NCBI GenBank assembly: GCA_001644975.1
Contig: LVCQ01000009.1
Location: 1-42,249, forward strand
Origin: Piscirickettsiaceae bacterium NZ-RLO1
Lineage (GTDB): Bacteria; Pseudomonadota; Gammaproteobacteria; Piscirickettsiales; Piscirickettsiaceae
DNA: 42,249 nucleotides
Direction: 5' to 3'
The notes below the pieces were generated by a model that did no database searches, was not told the DNA's origin, and saw only the letters and a list, made by a program, of their open reading frames with translations. Positions 6,954-13,997 of the stretch are shown piece by piece. The position numbers and the translations under genes were made by a program. Position 1 is the first letter of the stretch. The number at the start of each line of letters is the position of its first letter.

Positions 6954-7054
6954 AAAATTACCTCTTTGCCCTTATCCATCCTTGTTTGTCAAAAAGAGTA
7001 AAGTAATGTACAGAATATAAAAACGATAATTTTACTTAATAATTTATGCTTTAA

Positions 7055-7083
7055 AATAATTTGGAGCACCTAAGTTCTGCTCC
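7055..7083 (-). terminator. Probable terminator downstream of the Q-like gene
   Basis: Stem GGAGCA (7063-7068) / TGCTCC (7078-7083) with a 9-nt loop. On the minus strand it is followed by an A/U-rich tail (AAATTATTTT). It lies 17 bp beyond the stop of the gene at 7100-7849 and isolates the next accessory gene. The U-tract is interrupted, so strength is uncertain. Confidence 0.5.
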
Positions 7084-7099
7084 ATCGTATGATTGTACA

Positions 7100-7849
7100 T
7101 CAGTGCTTAACTACACTACACAAGCTATCACTTAAATCAATGTAAATCTGGTCATACCGTTTTTTGTGGTTTTCGCTATACGCTCGTGGTGATACTCTTA
7201 AAAACTCCGCCCTCTCTTTATCAAGCATCCGACCAAACCCCGTACCATTGCAGCCCTTGCACTCATGATCATAATTCATTGCTACCACTTCAGGCTTTTT
7301 AACCTGCTTTTCTTTATCTTCAATCCACCCCTGAACTTTTCTCAATACCTCCCCGCACATAACACTGTACTTGTTGGCCAAATGATTTACCTTTTTGCCA
7401 TAAGTAACTAGATCACCATCTACTTTATAACCATGTACATATTTCTTATACTCAATTTCGATCGACCTCCAAAGCTCATCAACTTCTTTTACTTTTGCAA
7501 TCTTTCTAATCTTATACTTACTCGGCACTGCGCCTCTCCCTTTGCACTTTTTACACATATCATTCAAGCATACTTCTTGTATTGCTAAATCAACGTACTT
7601 CTTAGCCGTGTCACTGCGTAAACTAAACATCTTATAAACTTTAGCCAGTAATAACTTTTTTAGCTCTGACACGTAATGCAGGTCGTTTAAATATCTTACT
7701 TGAAATGCCAACGATGCCATGCGATCAGCAAATGCCAATGATGCTCCTATCTCCGGTCGTGTGATTCCGTTATGTGGCTTATGAAATGGCATACCGTCAA
7801 GATTCATGCCCTTTTCTTTAAATGCGGTGACTAATGTTTCGGCTTTCAC
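7100..7849 (-). CDS. Q-like antitermination protein with a DnaJ-type zinc finger
   Basis: 249 residues. Two CxxCxGxG-type pairs are present: C99-x2-C102 (MCKKCKGRGA) and C197-x2-C200 (ECKGCNGTGFG). They are separated by a charged helical stretch and would form one DnaJ-like zinc finger. Phage antitermination proteins of the lambdoid Q/AntiQ type share this plan, and the gene sits in the expected place: last of the early leftward operon, ahead of lysis and terminase genes. The expected role is to modify RNA polymerase so that it reads through terminators such as the one at 6259-6287. Evidence is the motif pair plus position. Confidence 0.6.
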   Translation of the reverse strand: MKAETLVTAFKEKGMNLDGMPFHKPHNGITRPEIGASLAFADRMASLAFQVRYLNDLHYVSELKKLLLAKVYKMFSLRSDTAKKYVDLAIQEVCLNDMCKKCKGRGAVPSKYKIRKIAKVKEVDELWRSIEIEYKKYVHGYKVDGDLVTYGKKVNHLANKYSVMCGEVLRKVQGWIEDKEKQVKKPEVVAMNYDHECKGCNGTGFGRMLDKERAEFLRVSPRAYSENHKKRYDQIYIDLSDSLCSVVKH

Positions 7850-7954
7850 TCTATAACTCTCCGTGATTTTGCTTTTATTTTTTATCTTCCAACAATTGAA
7901 GCGCTGGCCGCTTTAATCTTTAAATAAAACGAACATCAAAGACAATGGTATAAA

Positions 7955-8125
7955 TCATTTACTTCTTATTTCTTGGTATTTATCAGGTTTTTTAGAGTTT
8001 CTCGATTTGCACTCATCACTAAACTCATTTAAAAAGTTCTCACTCCATGCTGGACGGCTTTTGTCCATTTTGGCCGCCCTTGCTGCAGTTTCAATTGCGC
8101 CTGTCGCTTTAATTATTTTCTTCAT
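7955..8125 (-). CDS. Small basic protein, translationally coupled
   Basis: 56 residues (MKKIIKATGAIETAAR...YQEIRSK), basic and hydrophilic. The ATG at 8125 overlaps the stop of the preceding gene as ATGA, and AAGGGG lies just upstream, so it is very likely translated. The family is not recognised. It belongs to the early leftward operon between replication genes and the Q-like gene. Confidence 0.55.
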   Translation of the reverse strand: MKKIIKATGAIETAARAAKMDKSRPAWSENFLNEFSDECKSRNSKKPDKYQEIRSK

Positions 8126-8325
8126 ATCCACCCCTTTTGCTTAATTGTTAACTCATCAATCGGCAACCACGGCAAATCATACTGACGCAGAAACTGATAC
8201 ACATTAAGCGAATTTACACCCCATAATATTTTTAACCGCTTCACCGTCAACGATTTATAATTATTTCTAACAAAGCGCATCCGCTCTTGAACTTCCTCAG
8301 TTTCACACTTTACTGTTTTTTGCAT
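8122..8325 (-). CDS. Small helix-turn-helix-like protein
   Basis: 67 residues. The segment SLTVKRLKILWGVNSLNVYQFLRQYDLP looks like a helix-turn-helix of the kind found in small phage regulators. The start at 8325 lies inside the end of the DUF1364 gene (16-bp overlap). Its stop overlaps the next start as ATGA. It is part of the early leftward operon; its target is unknown. Confidence 0.55.
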   Translation of the reverse strand: MQKTVKCETEEVQERMRFVRNNYKSLTVKRLKILWGVNSLNVYQFLRQYDLPWLPIDELTIKQKGWI

Positions 8326-8672
8326 ACTCTGATTACTCCCTCTCTCTCATTGCGCTCATGCGTCTTTAAAATACAAAACATAAATTCTTCACTCAGAGCT
8401 GTCTTACTCTCATAGCTACCATTGCACCCCTGATACTGATCAAAATAGCTGTGACACCGTGCACACAAGTCCGCACCATATAAATCAGCACACTTTACTC
8501 CTCGACCTTTTCCGAAAGCATGTTGTCTTAATCCTGTGTAGTGAGCATATACCGTTGTACCATCATCATTACCACAGCGAATACATGACCGCCCTCGGGA
8601 TGCTTCTCTAAGCTCCCTTGATCTAAACGGCTTTATTTTCTGAAAAGACCCTGACATCGAATTTAAGCGCAT
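8310..8672 (-). CDS. DUF1364 family protein (putative HNH-type nuclease)
   Basis: 120 residues with four cysteines in two pairs: SCIRCGND and CADLYGADLCARCHSYFD. The histidines of VYAHYTGLRQHAFGKGRG lie between them. This is the layout of the DUF1364/lambda NinB-neighbourhood family, related to HNH nucleases, found in lambdoid replication-recombination regions. The ATG at 8672 directly abuts the previous stop (TAA-ATG), with GGAGTG upstream. Its role is probably in DNA recombination or nuclease activity. Family assignment is fairly secure; the activity is inferred. Confidence 0.75.
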   Translation of the reverse strand: MRLNSMSGSFQKIKPFRSRELREASRGRSCIRCGNDDGTTVYAHYTGLRQHAFGKGRGVKCADLYGADLCARCHSYFDQYQGCNGSYESKTALSEEFMFCILKTHERNEREGVIRVCKKQ

Positions 8673-8897
8673 TTATTTCACTCCATACAAAACAACACCC
8701 TTGCGGCTTATTTCTGCGTGCTGCTTTAATTTCAAGCACTTTATAAGTTCACGATGATCTTTGATATTAATGGCTAACCGATTCAGCGTTCTATTTGTCG
8801 CCAATTCATGACCATGCAAAAAACTATCGACCACTTGAATAACATGCTTACACCGTGGATTTAAGCCTTCAGTTGAGTTGATTTCTATTGCTGACAC
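8673..8897 (-). CDS. Small phage protein of unknown function
   Basis: 74 residues beginning MSAIEINSTEGLNPRCKHV. It starts with GTG at 8897, preceded by AAGGAG. The centre (TNRTLNRLAINIKDHRELIKCL) is helical and could be a small DNA-binding fold, ending KGVVLYGVK like a wing. This resembles winged-helix helper proteins near phage replication genes, but I do not recognise a family. It lies directly between the P-like and DUF1364 genes in one operon. Confidence 0.55.
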   Translation of the reverse strand: MSAIEINSTEGLNPRCKHVIQVVDSFLHGHELATNRTLNRLAINIKDHRELIKCLKLKQHAEISRKGVVLYGVK

Positions 8898-8922
8898 CTT
8901 GCTATCTCCTTTTTCCTTGCGG

Positions 8923-9612
8923 TTAGTGAACTCTTAAACTTTGACGCATCTTTGCTAGTGCTGATAATGCAGCGCCTTGACTCCTCTGGCTCTTGTGCTC
9001 AATTACTCGACGCACTACGGGCGGCTCAGGTAATTGCTCTCCGTTCAAAAAATCAATAATTGCTTGGCGATAACGTTTTGCAAATAACTCTCGCTCGCTG
9101 CACTGAGCTGTTCCATTGCGATTAATTGACTCACATGCTGCTTTGTACACTGTTGCATGTGACCACCTCACTTCTTTGTCAGGTTTTGCATAGTACATGT
9201 GATGATAGGCTTCTAAGTATGCATCATGGATTGATTTAAAACCTAGATTAAGGCCCTCAGGCTCTAGCTTTAAGCACAGTGCTCTAAACTGCCCCGCTTT
9301 TAGCATAAACGTAGCCTCTGACTTACGTACAACGCTCACAGCCGCTTTAATTAACTCTCTTGGAATATCATCAAGTACTTGCTGCCAGTCTTTCAAAACA
9401 CGGCCATGCTCTGCTGAAGTTAGCCCGCTCATGAATTTTGGGTCAATAACTTTCAGTGAATTAATTAACGCTCGAATCTCACCCGTAACACCATCACCAG
9501 AATCACAAGAAATTTTCTTCGATTTGTCGCTCAATCTCTGCGGCATACTCTGGGTTTTCGAGTTGTTGATTGATTGCATTGAATTGCTGGTAAGTGTTGA
9601 GATTGCCTGCAT
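8923..9612 (-). CDS. Replication protein P-like helicase loader
   Basis: 229 residues resembling lambda P-type proteins that recruit the host DnaB helicase to the phage origin. Seen in sequence: the central region DPKFMSGLTSAEHGRVLKDW, then FMLKAGQFRALC, HDAYLEAYHHM and WSHATVYKAACESI, ending with a helical segment carrying ERELFAKRYRQAIIDFLNG. These blocks recur in phage replication P proteins. The ATG at 9612 has a good AAGGA at 7-8 bases. It lies 110 bp inside the O-like gene, so the overlap is unusually long; an internal ATG at 9546 is possible. Confidence 0.7.
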   Translation of the reverse strand: MQAISTLTSNSMQSINNSKTQSMPQRLSDKSKKISCDSGDGVTGEIRALINSLKVIDPKFMSGLTSAEHGRVLKDWQQVLDDIPRELIKAAVSVVRKSEATFMLKAGQFRALCLKLEPEGLNLGFKSIHDAYLEAYHHMYYAKPDKEVRWSHATVYKAACESINRNGTAQCSERELFAKRYRQAIIDFLNGEQLPEPPVVRRVIEHKSQRSQGAALSALAKMRQSLRVH

Positions 9613-10543
9613 GTTGATTTCCTTTTTGTTTTATTATTTCGTCGTTCCAGCGTTCGCCGTTCAAGTAAGTGCTAGGGTGAGGCACAAAGCCATCAATCCA
9701 ACCTTGATCATTAATTTTTGCTTGTTTTACATGTGAAATAATCTCGTCACCGATATCGTCGAGTTTTTTCTTAACCCAGATATTTCTAGCTCGCCTCTTG
9801 TCCTTTTTGATTGGGTATGCTTTCCAAAATTCATCAAAGCCTGTTTCAAGATCGTCTTTTTGTTTTTCAATTGCCGTTACCGAAGGCTGAGTTTTTCTCT
9901 CGTCTGTTACTGGATCAGGGCTTTGACGCTTTGGCTTATTCAAAACCCACGCTTTAAACTTTGCTTCCCAGTCAGTGATATTTGTTTCAATTGAAGAGTA
10001 GTGACTCACAAACCGCTCAGCCTCAAGCTCCAAGTCATCACAGCCAAGATTGTATTTTTTAATTAAAGCATTAAGCGCTTCAGAGTGTGAAAGCAACTCG
10101 TCAACTCTTGGGGGACTATAGGGGGATATAATATTTATATTATTATTACTATTATCATTATTACTAATAGATTGGCCTTTTCCAGGTTTGGGAAATCCCA
10201 ATGTGGCTCCAGATTGCGGTTTTCGCAATGTGGTATTTTCATTTTGCTGCTTCTCTTCAAAAACATAAAAATCCCAGCGAATCACCCTCCCCTTATCATC
10301 TGTCACCCGTGAACGTTTTGCATATCCTGTTTTAATTAACTCGTTCAGCCCCGACCTAACTGCAGTTTCTTGATCTTTGGCTCGCTGACATAAATCTTTA
10401 ACTCTAATTTTCCAATCCTGAGGGAAGCTCAATAAAATCGCTAACAGTCCTTTTGCTTTTAAAGAAATCGATGAATCATACAGACACGCCTTATCAATTT
10501 GGGCAAAAGTATTTTTTTTGCAAACAACATTGATTAAAGACAT
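9503..10543 (-). CDS. Replication protein O-like origin-binding protein
   Basis: 346 residues. The N-terminal winged helix-turn-helix (about 10-95, SISLKAKGLLAILLSFPQDW, then CQRAKDQETAVRSGLNELI) should bind origin repeats. A low-complexity Asn/Ile linker (about 128-140) follows. The C-terminal domain (about 240-310) carries FDEFWKAYPIKKDKRRARN and PHPSTYLNGERWND, typical of phage O-type replication initiators. AGGAGA lies upstream of the ATG. It is first in the leftward early operon behind a promoter with a probable repressor site. Short palindromes and an AT-rich tract within it may be the lytic origin, as in lambda. Confidence 0.78.
   Translation of the reverse strand: MSLINVVCKKNTFAQIDKACLYDSSISLKAKGLLAILLSFPQDWKIRVKDLCQRAKDQETAVRSGLNELIKTGYAKRSRVTDDKGRVIRWDFYVFEEKQQNENTTLRKPQSGATLGFPKPGKGQSISNNDNSNNNINIISPYSPPRVDELLSHSEALNALIKKYNLGCDDLELEAERFVSHYSSIETNITDWEAKFKAWVLNKPKRQSPDPVTDERKTQPSVTAIEKQKDDLETGFDEFWKAYPIKKDKRRARNIWVKKKLDDIGDEIISHVKQAKINDQGWIDGFVPHPSTYLNGERWNDEIIKQKGNQHAGNLNTYQQFNAINQQLENPEYAAEIERQIEENFL
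10122..10233. other. Candidate lytic origin inside the O-like gene
   Basis: Two short palindromes, at 10188-10201 (TTGGG-AAAT-CCCAA) and 10214-10228 (TTGCG-GTTTT-CGCAA), are each followed by CAATGTGG with a 27-bp period (10199-10206 and 10226-10233). They sit beside a very AT-rich stretch (about 10122-10170). Lambda places its origin iterons and AT-rich element within O in the same way. Only two repeats are clear, so this is tentative. Confidence 0.4.
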
Positions 10544-10627
10544 GACCTTTCTCCTGATAAGAACTGAATAGAAACATCTATTAAAAATAGATTCACTATG
10601 AAACCTCCCTTTACCAAAGCCACAGTT

Positions 10628-10669
10628 ATTATAAATTTATTTGACCTTTATTGCAGGCTAGTTTAACCT
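10628..10669 (-). promoter_or_regulatory. Leftward early promoter with repressor-like operator
   Basis: On the minus strand a perfect TATAAT (10628-10633) lies 85 bp upstream of the O-like start, with a weak -35 (CTGCAA) 17 bp before it. The half-site AAAGGTCAAA (10640-10649) lies in the spacer, and the dyad AGGCTAGTTTAACCT (10655-10669) covers the upstream edge. The same dyad, AGGTCAAAAGAACCT in reverse reading, occurs at 13643-13657 beside the repressor gene. This suggests that the repressor blocks this promoter. Confidence 0.55.
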
Positions 10670-10706
10670 TTGTAATCAAGTTAAATCAAGGGAAAATGGA
10701 ATAAAA

Positions 10707-11090
10707 GTGAGTATTAATAAACAAAACACTGGGATAAAAATCCTCAATCAACTAAAAAAAGATGGTCAATTAGGCATAATTAATGGTCTATCTGAGTCAG
10801 CACCGATTATGGTTGAGGGGATTTTAGAGTTTATTTTTGGCACATTATATGCTGATGACACATTAGACCTTAAAACCCATCAAATTATTACTTTGTCTTG
10901 CTTAGCAACTCTAGGTTTTCCAAAAGATCAAATTGAATACCACATTAAGAATGCTCTTAATATTGGAATTAGCAAAAAAGAAATTATAGCTATTTTTACC
11001 CATACTTCTGGCTATGCTGGATTTCCAGCAGCGCTTAATGCTATAGCGGTTGCAAGAAAGGTATTTAAAAATATTTCTGAAGATAAATAA
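10707..11090 (+). CDS. Carboxymuconolactone decarboxylase-family (AhpD-like) protein
   Basis: 127 residues of the CMD/AhpD fold: LKTHQIITLSCLATLG, HIKNALNIGISKKEIIAIF, then HTSGYAGFPAALNAIAVA, the hallmark block of the family. Members include gamma-carboxymuconolactone decarboxylase and peroxidase-linked AhpD proteins; without a CxxC pair here, an AhpD-type redox role is not supported. The GTG start at 10707 follows a GGA-rich stretch. It is the first of three plus-strand genes (with a transporter and a LuxR-type domain). The likely role is metabolism of a small molecule handled by the neighbouring transporter. This cargo is unusual for a phage. Confidence 0.8.
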   Translation: MSINKQNTGIKILNQLKKDGQLGIINGLSESAPIMVEGILEFIFGTLYADDTLDLKTHQIITLSCLATLGFPKDQIEYHIKNALNIGISKKEIIAIFTHTSGYAGFPAALNAIAVARKVFKNISEDK

Positions 11091-11111
11091 CACAAGGAAA
11101 AAAAATAAACT

Positions 11112-12398
11112 ATGAATAATAACCCTTTACGGTCTGCATTGGGCTCGGTACTAGAGTGGTATGACTTCGCTTTATATGGATTTCTATTGTCATCATTCTC
11201 TAACTATTTTTTTGGTGAAAACACCAAACACTCAATAATTTTATCTCTCTTAATTTTTTTTCTTGGCTTTTTAGCTCGACCAATTGGCGGCTTATTTTTT
11301 GGTTATTTTGGTGATAAATATGGCAGATCAAGTGTTCTAAAAATTACACCGGTTCTCATTACATTAGCATCAATATGTATCCCTTTTATTCCTTCTTATG
11401 AACAGATTGGCTTATGGTCTGCAATAATATTAGTTTTAACCCGTATAACACAAGGCTTGTTTATTGGTGGTGAATACTCAGGAAACATGGTTTATCTATG
11501 TGAAAGTGAAAGTAACACAAAATCTCGCTACTTTATGGGAGGCATTGCCAGCATCACAGGGTCATCTGGTATCCTTCTTGCATCATTGGCCTCATCTTTT
11601 TTATTCTCGCTATTTGATAAAACTCAAATATCATCATTTGCTTGGAAGTACCCTTATTACATTACCCCCATAATTGGGCTTGCTGCGTATGCACTTAGAC
11701 GAAACATGGAAGAATCAAAAGAATTTCTAATAATTCAAGAATCACAAAAAACTCTCTCCATATTTAAAGAAATATTTAAAAACCACAAATTACTATTTAT
11801 TTTTTCTATATTTTCTCTTTGTTTACATTCAACATCATTTTATTTTTCAATGACGTTTCTGCCAAATTTTTCAGTTAACAAGCTAAATTTACATGCATCA
11901 TCAATTCACTATATTATTTCAATAGTTTTAATTGTAAGAATTTTATTAATACCACTTTTTTCCTATATCGCAGGCAATATTGGTGGTAATAAATCCATGA
12001 TTTTCTGTATTATTACTTTTATGATTATTCCCATTTTTTGTATGTACTTTATTAACCTTAAAGGAAGTGCTTCATATATTTCATTTTCAATAATGATTTT
12101 TATAACTGCATTTAATGCAGCGGTTGTACCTGGATTTCTAATTGAAAATATCCCTACAAAAATACGTTATACTTTATTTTCTTGCGTCTTTAACATAGGC
12201 TTTGGTATAATTGGCGGCGCATCGCCTTTATTAGCTATGTCTATATATGATGCAACTAATTCAACAGAATTAACAACTCTAGTTATTTTAACGGCAAGCA
12301 TAATTAGCACTGTAGGAATATATGGAATTAAGTACGGAATATCTTCCACCCCCTTGCAAAGAAATGGCCGCTCAAGAGTTAAAAAAATTACTCTTTGA
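11112..12398 (+). CDS. MFS transporter, metabolite:H+ symporter (ProP-like) type
   Basis: 428 residues with about 12 membrane segments. The family signature between helices 2 and 3 is clear: LARPIGGLFFGYFGDKYGRSSVL. The N-terminal LRSALGSVLEWYDFALYGFL is typical of the MHS group (ProP, citrate and shikimate carriers). A second motif, LTRITQGLFIGGEYSG, is also typical of the group. It should import or exchange an organic acid or zwitterion with protons in the inner membrane; the substrate cannot be read from sequence. AAGGAAAA precedes the ATG. It follows the CMD gene by 21 bp and overlaps the LuxR-type gene. Confidence 0.88.
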   Translation: MNNNPLRSALGSVLEWYDFALYGFLLSSFSNYFFGENTKHSIILSLLIFFLGFLARPIGGLFFGYFGDKYGRSSVLKITPVLITLASICIPFIPSYEQIGLWSAIILVLTRITQGLFIGGEYSGNMVYLCESESNTKSRYFMGGIASITGSSGILLASLASSFLFSLFDKTQISSFAWKYPYYITPIIGLAAYALRRNMEESKEFLIIQESQKTLSIFKEIFKNHKLLFIFSIFSLCLHSTSFYFSMTFLPNFSVNKLNLHASSIHYIISIVLIVRILLIPLFSYIAGNIGGNKSMIFCIITFMIIPIFCMYFINLKGSASYISFSIMIFITAFNAAVVPGFLIENIPTKIRYTLFSCVFNIGFGIIGGASPLLAMSIYDATNSTELTTLVILTASIISTVGIYGIKYGISSTPLQRNGRSRVKKITL

Positions 12399-12888
12399 TA
12401 CTCCTTTACTTAAATTCAACTATCTATCAATTGGGCTGCAGCATTTACCAACCCAACAGTCCACTTCAATAATGAGTTGCTTAGAATGGCAGAAAACGTT
12501 TATCTCAGAAGAATACGCACGGTATGACCCTATTAGGTTATCAATGATGAATGCAAATAGAACTGACCATTTTGTTTATAGTGAAACCCCTGCATCAATC
12601 TCTCGCTTTGGTAGAGAAATCATGCAAGCAAGACACAAAATGGGGATAAAAGATGGCATCGCATTCACCTTTGATATAAATGAAAACATCCATGCAGTAA
12701 TGAATCTCGGTACAGACTCTCAAAGCATTAACTTAAACACGTTTATCCGAAAAAATAGAGGCTATATTGACCGCCTTTTTGAAAAAGGCATGAAGATTTT
12801 TCTCAACTACGGCGATAATGCGATTATACCTTTAATTTCCGATGATACACAATTGGCGCTATCTTCACAGCTTTCACATCATAGATAA
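12322..12888 (+). CDS. LuxR-type autoinducer-binding domain protein lacking the HTH
   Basis: 188 residues corresponding only to the N-terminal ligand-binding half of LuxR/TraR regulators. Conserved positions can be matched to TraR numbering: W56 (W57), D69-P70 (D70-P71) in EEYARYDPI, and G112 (G113) in GIKDGIAF. The usual second Trp is Tyr86. It ends at SSQLSHHR, where LuxR proteins would continue into the LTPRE...HTH domain; none is present in any frame nearby. AGGA lies 4 bases before the ATG at 12322. The gene overlaps the transporter by 77 bp and the convergent repressor gene by 65 bp. It could sense an acyl-homoserine lactone and act by protein contact, or be a truncated remnant. Confidence 0.72.
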   Translation: MELSTEYLPPPCKEMAAQELKKLLFDTPLLKFNYLSIGLQHLPTQQSTSIMSCLEWQKTFISEEYARYDPIRLSMMNANRTDHFVYSETPASISRFGREIMQARHKMGIKDGIAFTFDINENIHAVMNLGTDSQSINLNTFIRKNRGYIDRLFEKGMKIFLNYGDNAIIPLISDDTQLALSSQLSHHR

Positions 12889-13510
12889 GGTGGTTATACT
12901 GACCGCCTTCCTCCCAAATGTTAAGACACGCCAAATTTAACTTTGTCCTCGTTTTAATTGACTGCTTCTCTAAGCAAAGACGACGAACATAAGTCATGCC
13001 ATTCTTATCAATGACAATGCAGTCAGTATTATGTAAGCTCTCAAGTAATTTATCATTAACATGCTTTAGTCGCCCGCCAACATAGTCACCTGCTCGATAA
13101 ACGGGGAGCATATAATTACCATTCACTTTTACAACAATTTTATTGGGGTCGTTATTTTTAAAAAGCTGATTATCTTCTATTGCTTCGTCACTTTCATTAG
13201 GAATGACTTTAAATTTCTTTTTCTCACTTTCTTCTGAAATTTCCAAGCTAACATAAGGTTTTTTCCCTTTTCCTGTTCGTACCCAGTCAGGTGCAAATAC
13301 AACACCTTCATTTGCATAAAGAGGAAGAAGTTTACTAAAAGCTGTATCGGTAATTGTTACACCTAACTCCCAGTTTTTAATTGTATTCTCAGAAATACCA
13401 TACTTTTTATGAATAATTTTTCTGGTAAAACCTAACAACTGCCGCAATTCTTTAAGCCGTTGGCCAATTTCTTCTTTATTTATCGCCTTCGAAGTATGGT
13501 TGCTTTGCAT
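12824..13510 (-). CDS. CI-like phage repressor (XRE HTH + inactive S24 fold)
   Basis: 228 residues. The N-terminal XRE helix-turn-helix is at about 15-60 (IGQRLKELRQLLGFTRK, YGISENTIKNWELG). The C-terminal S24/LexA-like dimerisation domain is at about 125-225 (KVNGNYMLPVYRAGDYVGG ... NGMTYVRRLCL). In active family members the first block reads G-D-S-M-x-P and the second V-K-R. Here the nucleophilic Ser is Tyr133 and the catalytic Lys is Arg176, 43 residues apart exactly as in lambda CI. No Ala-Gly or Cys-Gly cleavage site is seen in the linker. It is therefore probably not inactivated by RecA-stimulated self-cleavage. AAGGA precedes the ATG. Confidence 0.82.
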   Translation of the reverse strand: MQSNHTSKAINKEEIGQRLKELRQLLGFTRKIIHKKYGISENTIKNWELGVTITDTAFSKLLPLYANEGVVFAPDWVRTGKGKKPYVSLEISEESEKKKFKVIPNESDEAIEDNQLFKNNDPNKIVVKVNGNYMLPVYRAGDYVGGRLKHVNDKLLESLHNTDCIVIDKNGMTYVRRLCLEKQSIKTRTKLNLACLNIWEEGGQYNHLIYDVKAVKIAPIVYHRKLKV

Positions 13511-13553
13511 CTCAATTTAATCCTTATTGTAAAGTACAAATAAATACGCGCTT

Positions 13554-13569
13554 AGGTAGGCTTAAACCT
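13554..13569. promoter_or_regulatory. Candidate repressor operator, copy 1
   Basis: AGGTAGGCTTAAACCT is an inverted AGGT...ACCT pair lying 44 bp upstream of the repressor start, in the CI leader/promoter region. Spacing between half-sites is one base longer than in the copy at 13643. A further half-site, TTGACCTTC, lies at 13609-13617. Confidence 0.4.
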
Positions 13570-13642
13570 GTTCTTTAGTAGATGATATTATCAATATGCT
13601 AACAGAAATTGACCTTCACTTCGATCAAATATTCATAAACAA

Positions 13643-13657
13643 AGGTCAAAAGAACCT
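13643..13657. promoter_or_regulatory. Candidate repressor operator, copy 2
   Basis: AGGTCAAAAGAACCT is a 15-bp dyad between the repressor gene and the divergent HTH gene. Its reverse reading closely matches the element at 10655-10669 in front of the O-like gene. Shared position-specific bases (AGGTYAAA..A.CCT) suggest one binding protein, most simply the repressor. Confidence 0.5.
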
Positions 13658-13677
13658 ATGTTAAGTATCAGTAACAA

Positions 13678-13705
13678 TTGACTATTAGCAACTCGTTAAC
13701 ATAAC
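13678..13705 (+). promoter_or_regulatory. Candidate rightward promoter for the divergent HTH gene
   Basis: TTGACT (13678-13683), then a 16-bp gap to CATAAC (13700-13705). The candidate operator at 13643-13657 is just upstream. The -10 is weak, so the exact start is uncertain. The 243-bp gap 13511-13753 otherwise holds only operators and AT-rich sequence. Confidence 0.4.
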
Positions 13706-13753
13706 AAGTATTATTAAGTAATACAGATAAAATGTAAGCAAGAATTTCAATTT

Positions 13754-13996
13754 ATGAAGTCAACAACTCACAAAATTCTAGAGCTTCTACAATCAGGCGA
13801 AGAACTGACACGCCCCAAGGCTTACAAGTTGGGTTTCGGCCATTGTTTACCTACCTTTATCTGTCAACTCCGCAAGGAAGGCTATAACATACGTTCGTGG
13901 AAGGGAAAAAAGGGCTATTACCATTATCAGCTTGATACTCGAAAGCAAGTCCAATCCGATTTGTTTGAAGTCAAACAGCTTACTTTTGATTTTTAA
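13754..13996 (+). CDS. Small winged-helix protein divergent from the repressor
   Basis: 80 residues. HKILELLQSGEELTRPKAYKLGFGHCLPTFICQLRKEGY reads as a helix-turn-helix, and IRSWKGKKGYYHYQL reads as a wing. It is encoded opposite the CI-like repressor across a shared operator region, the place of Cro or an early activator in lambdoid phages. Similar small winged-helix proteins occur widely in phages and plasmids. The Cro/antirepressor role is inferred from position only. Confidence 0.6.
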   Translation: MKSTTHKILELLQSGEELTRPKAYKLGFGHCLPTFICQLRKEGYNIRSWKGKKGYYHYQLDTRKQVQSDLFEVKQLTFDF

Positions 13997-13997
13997 A

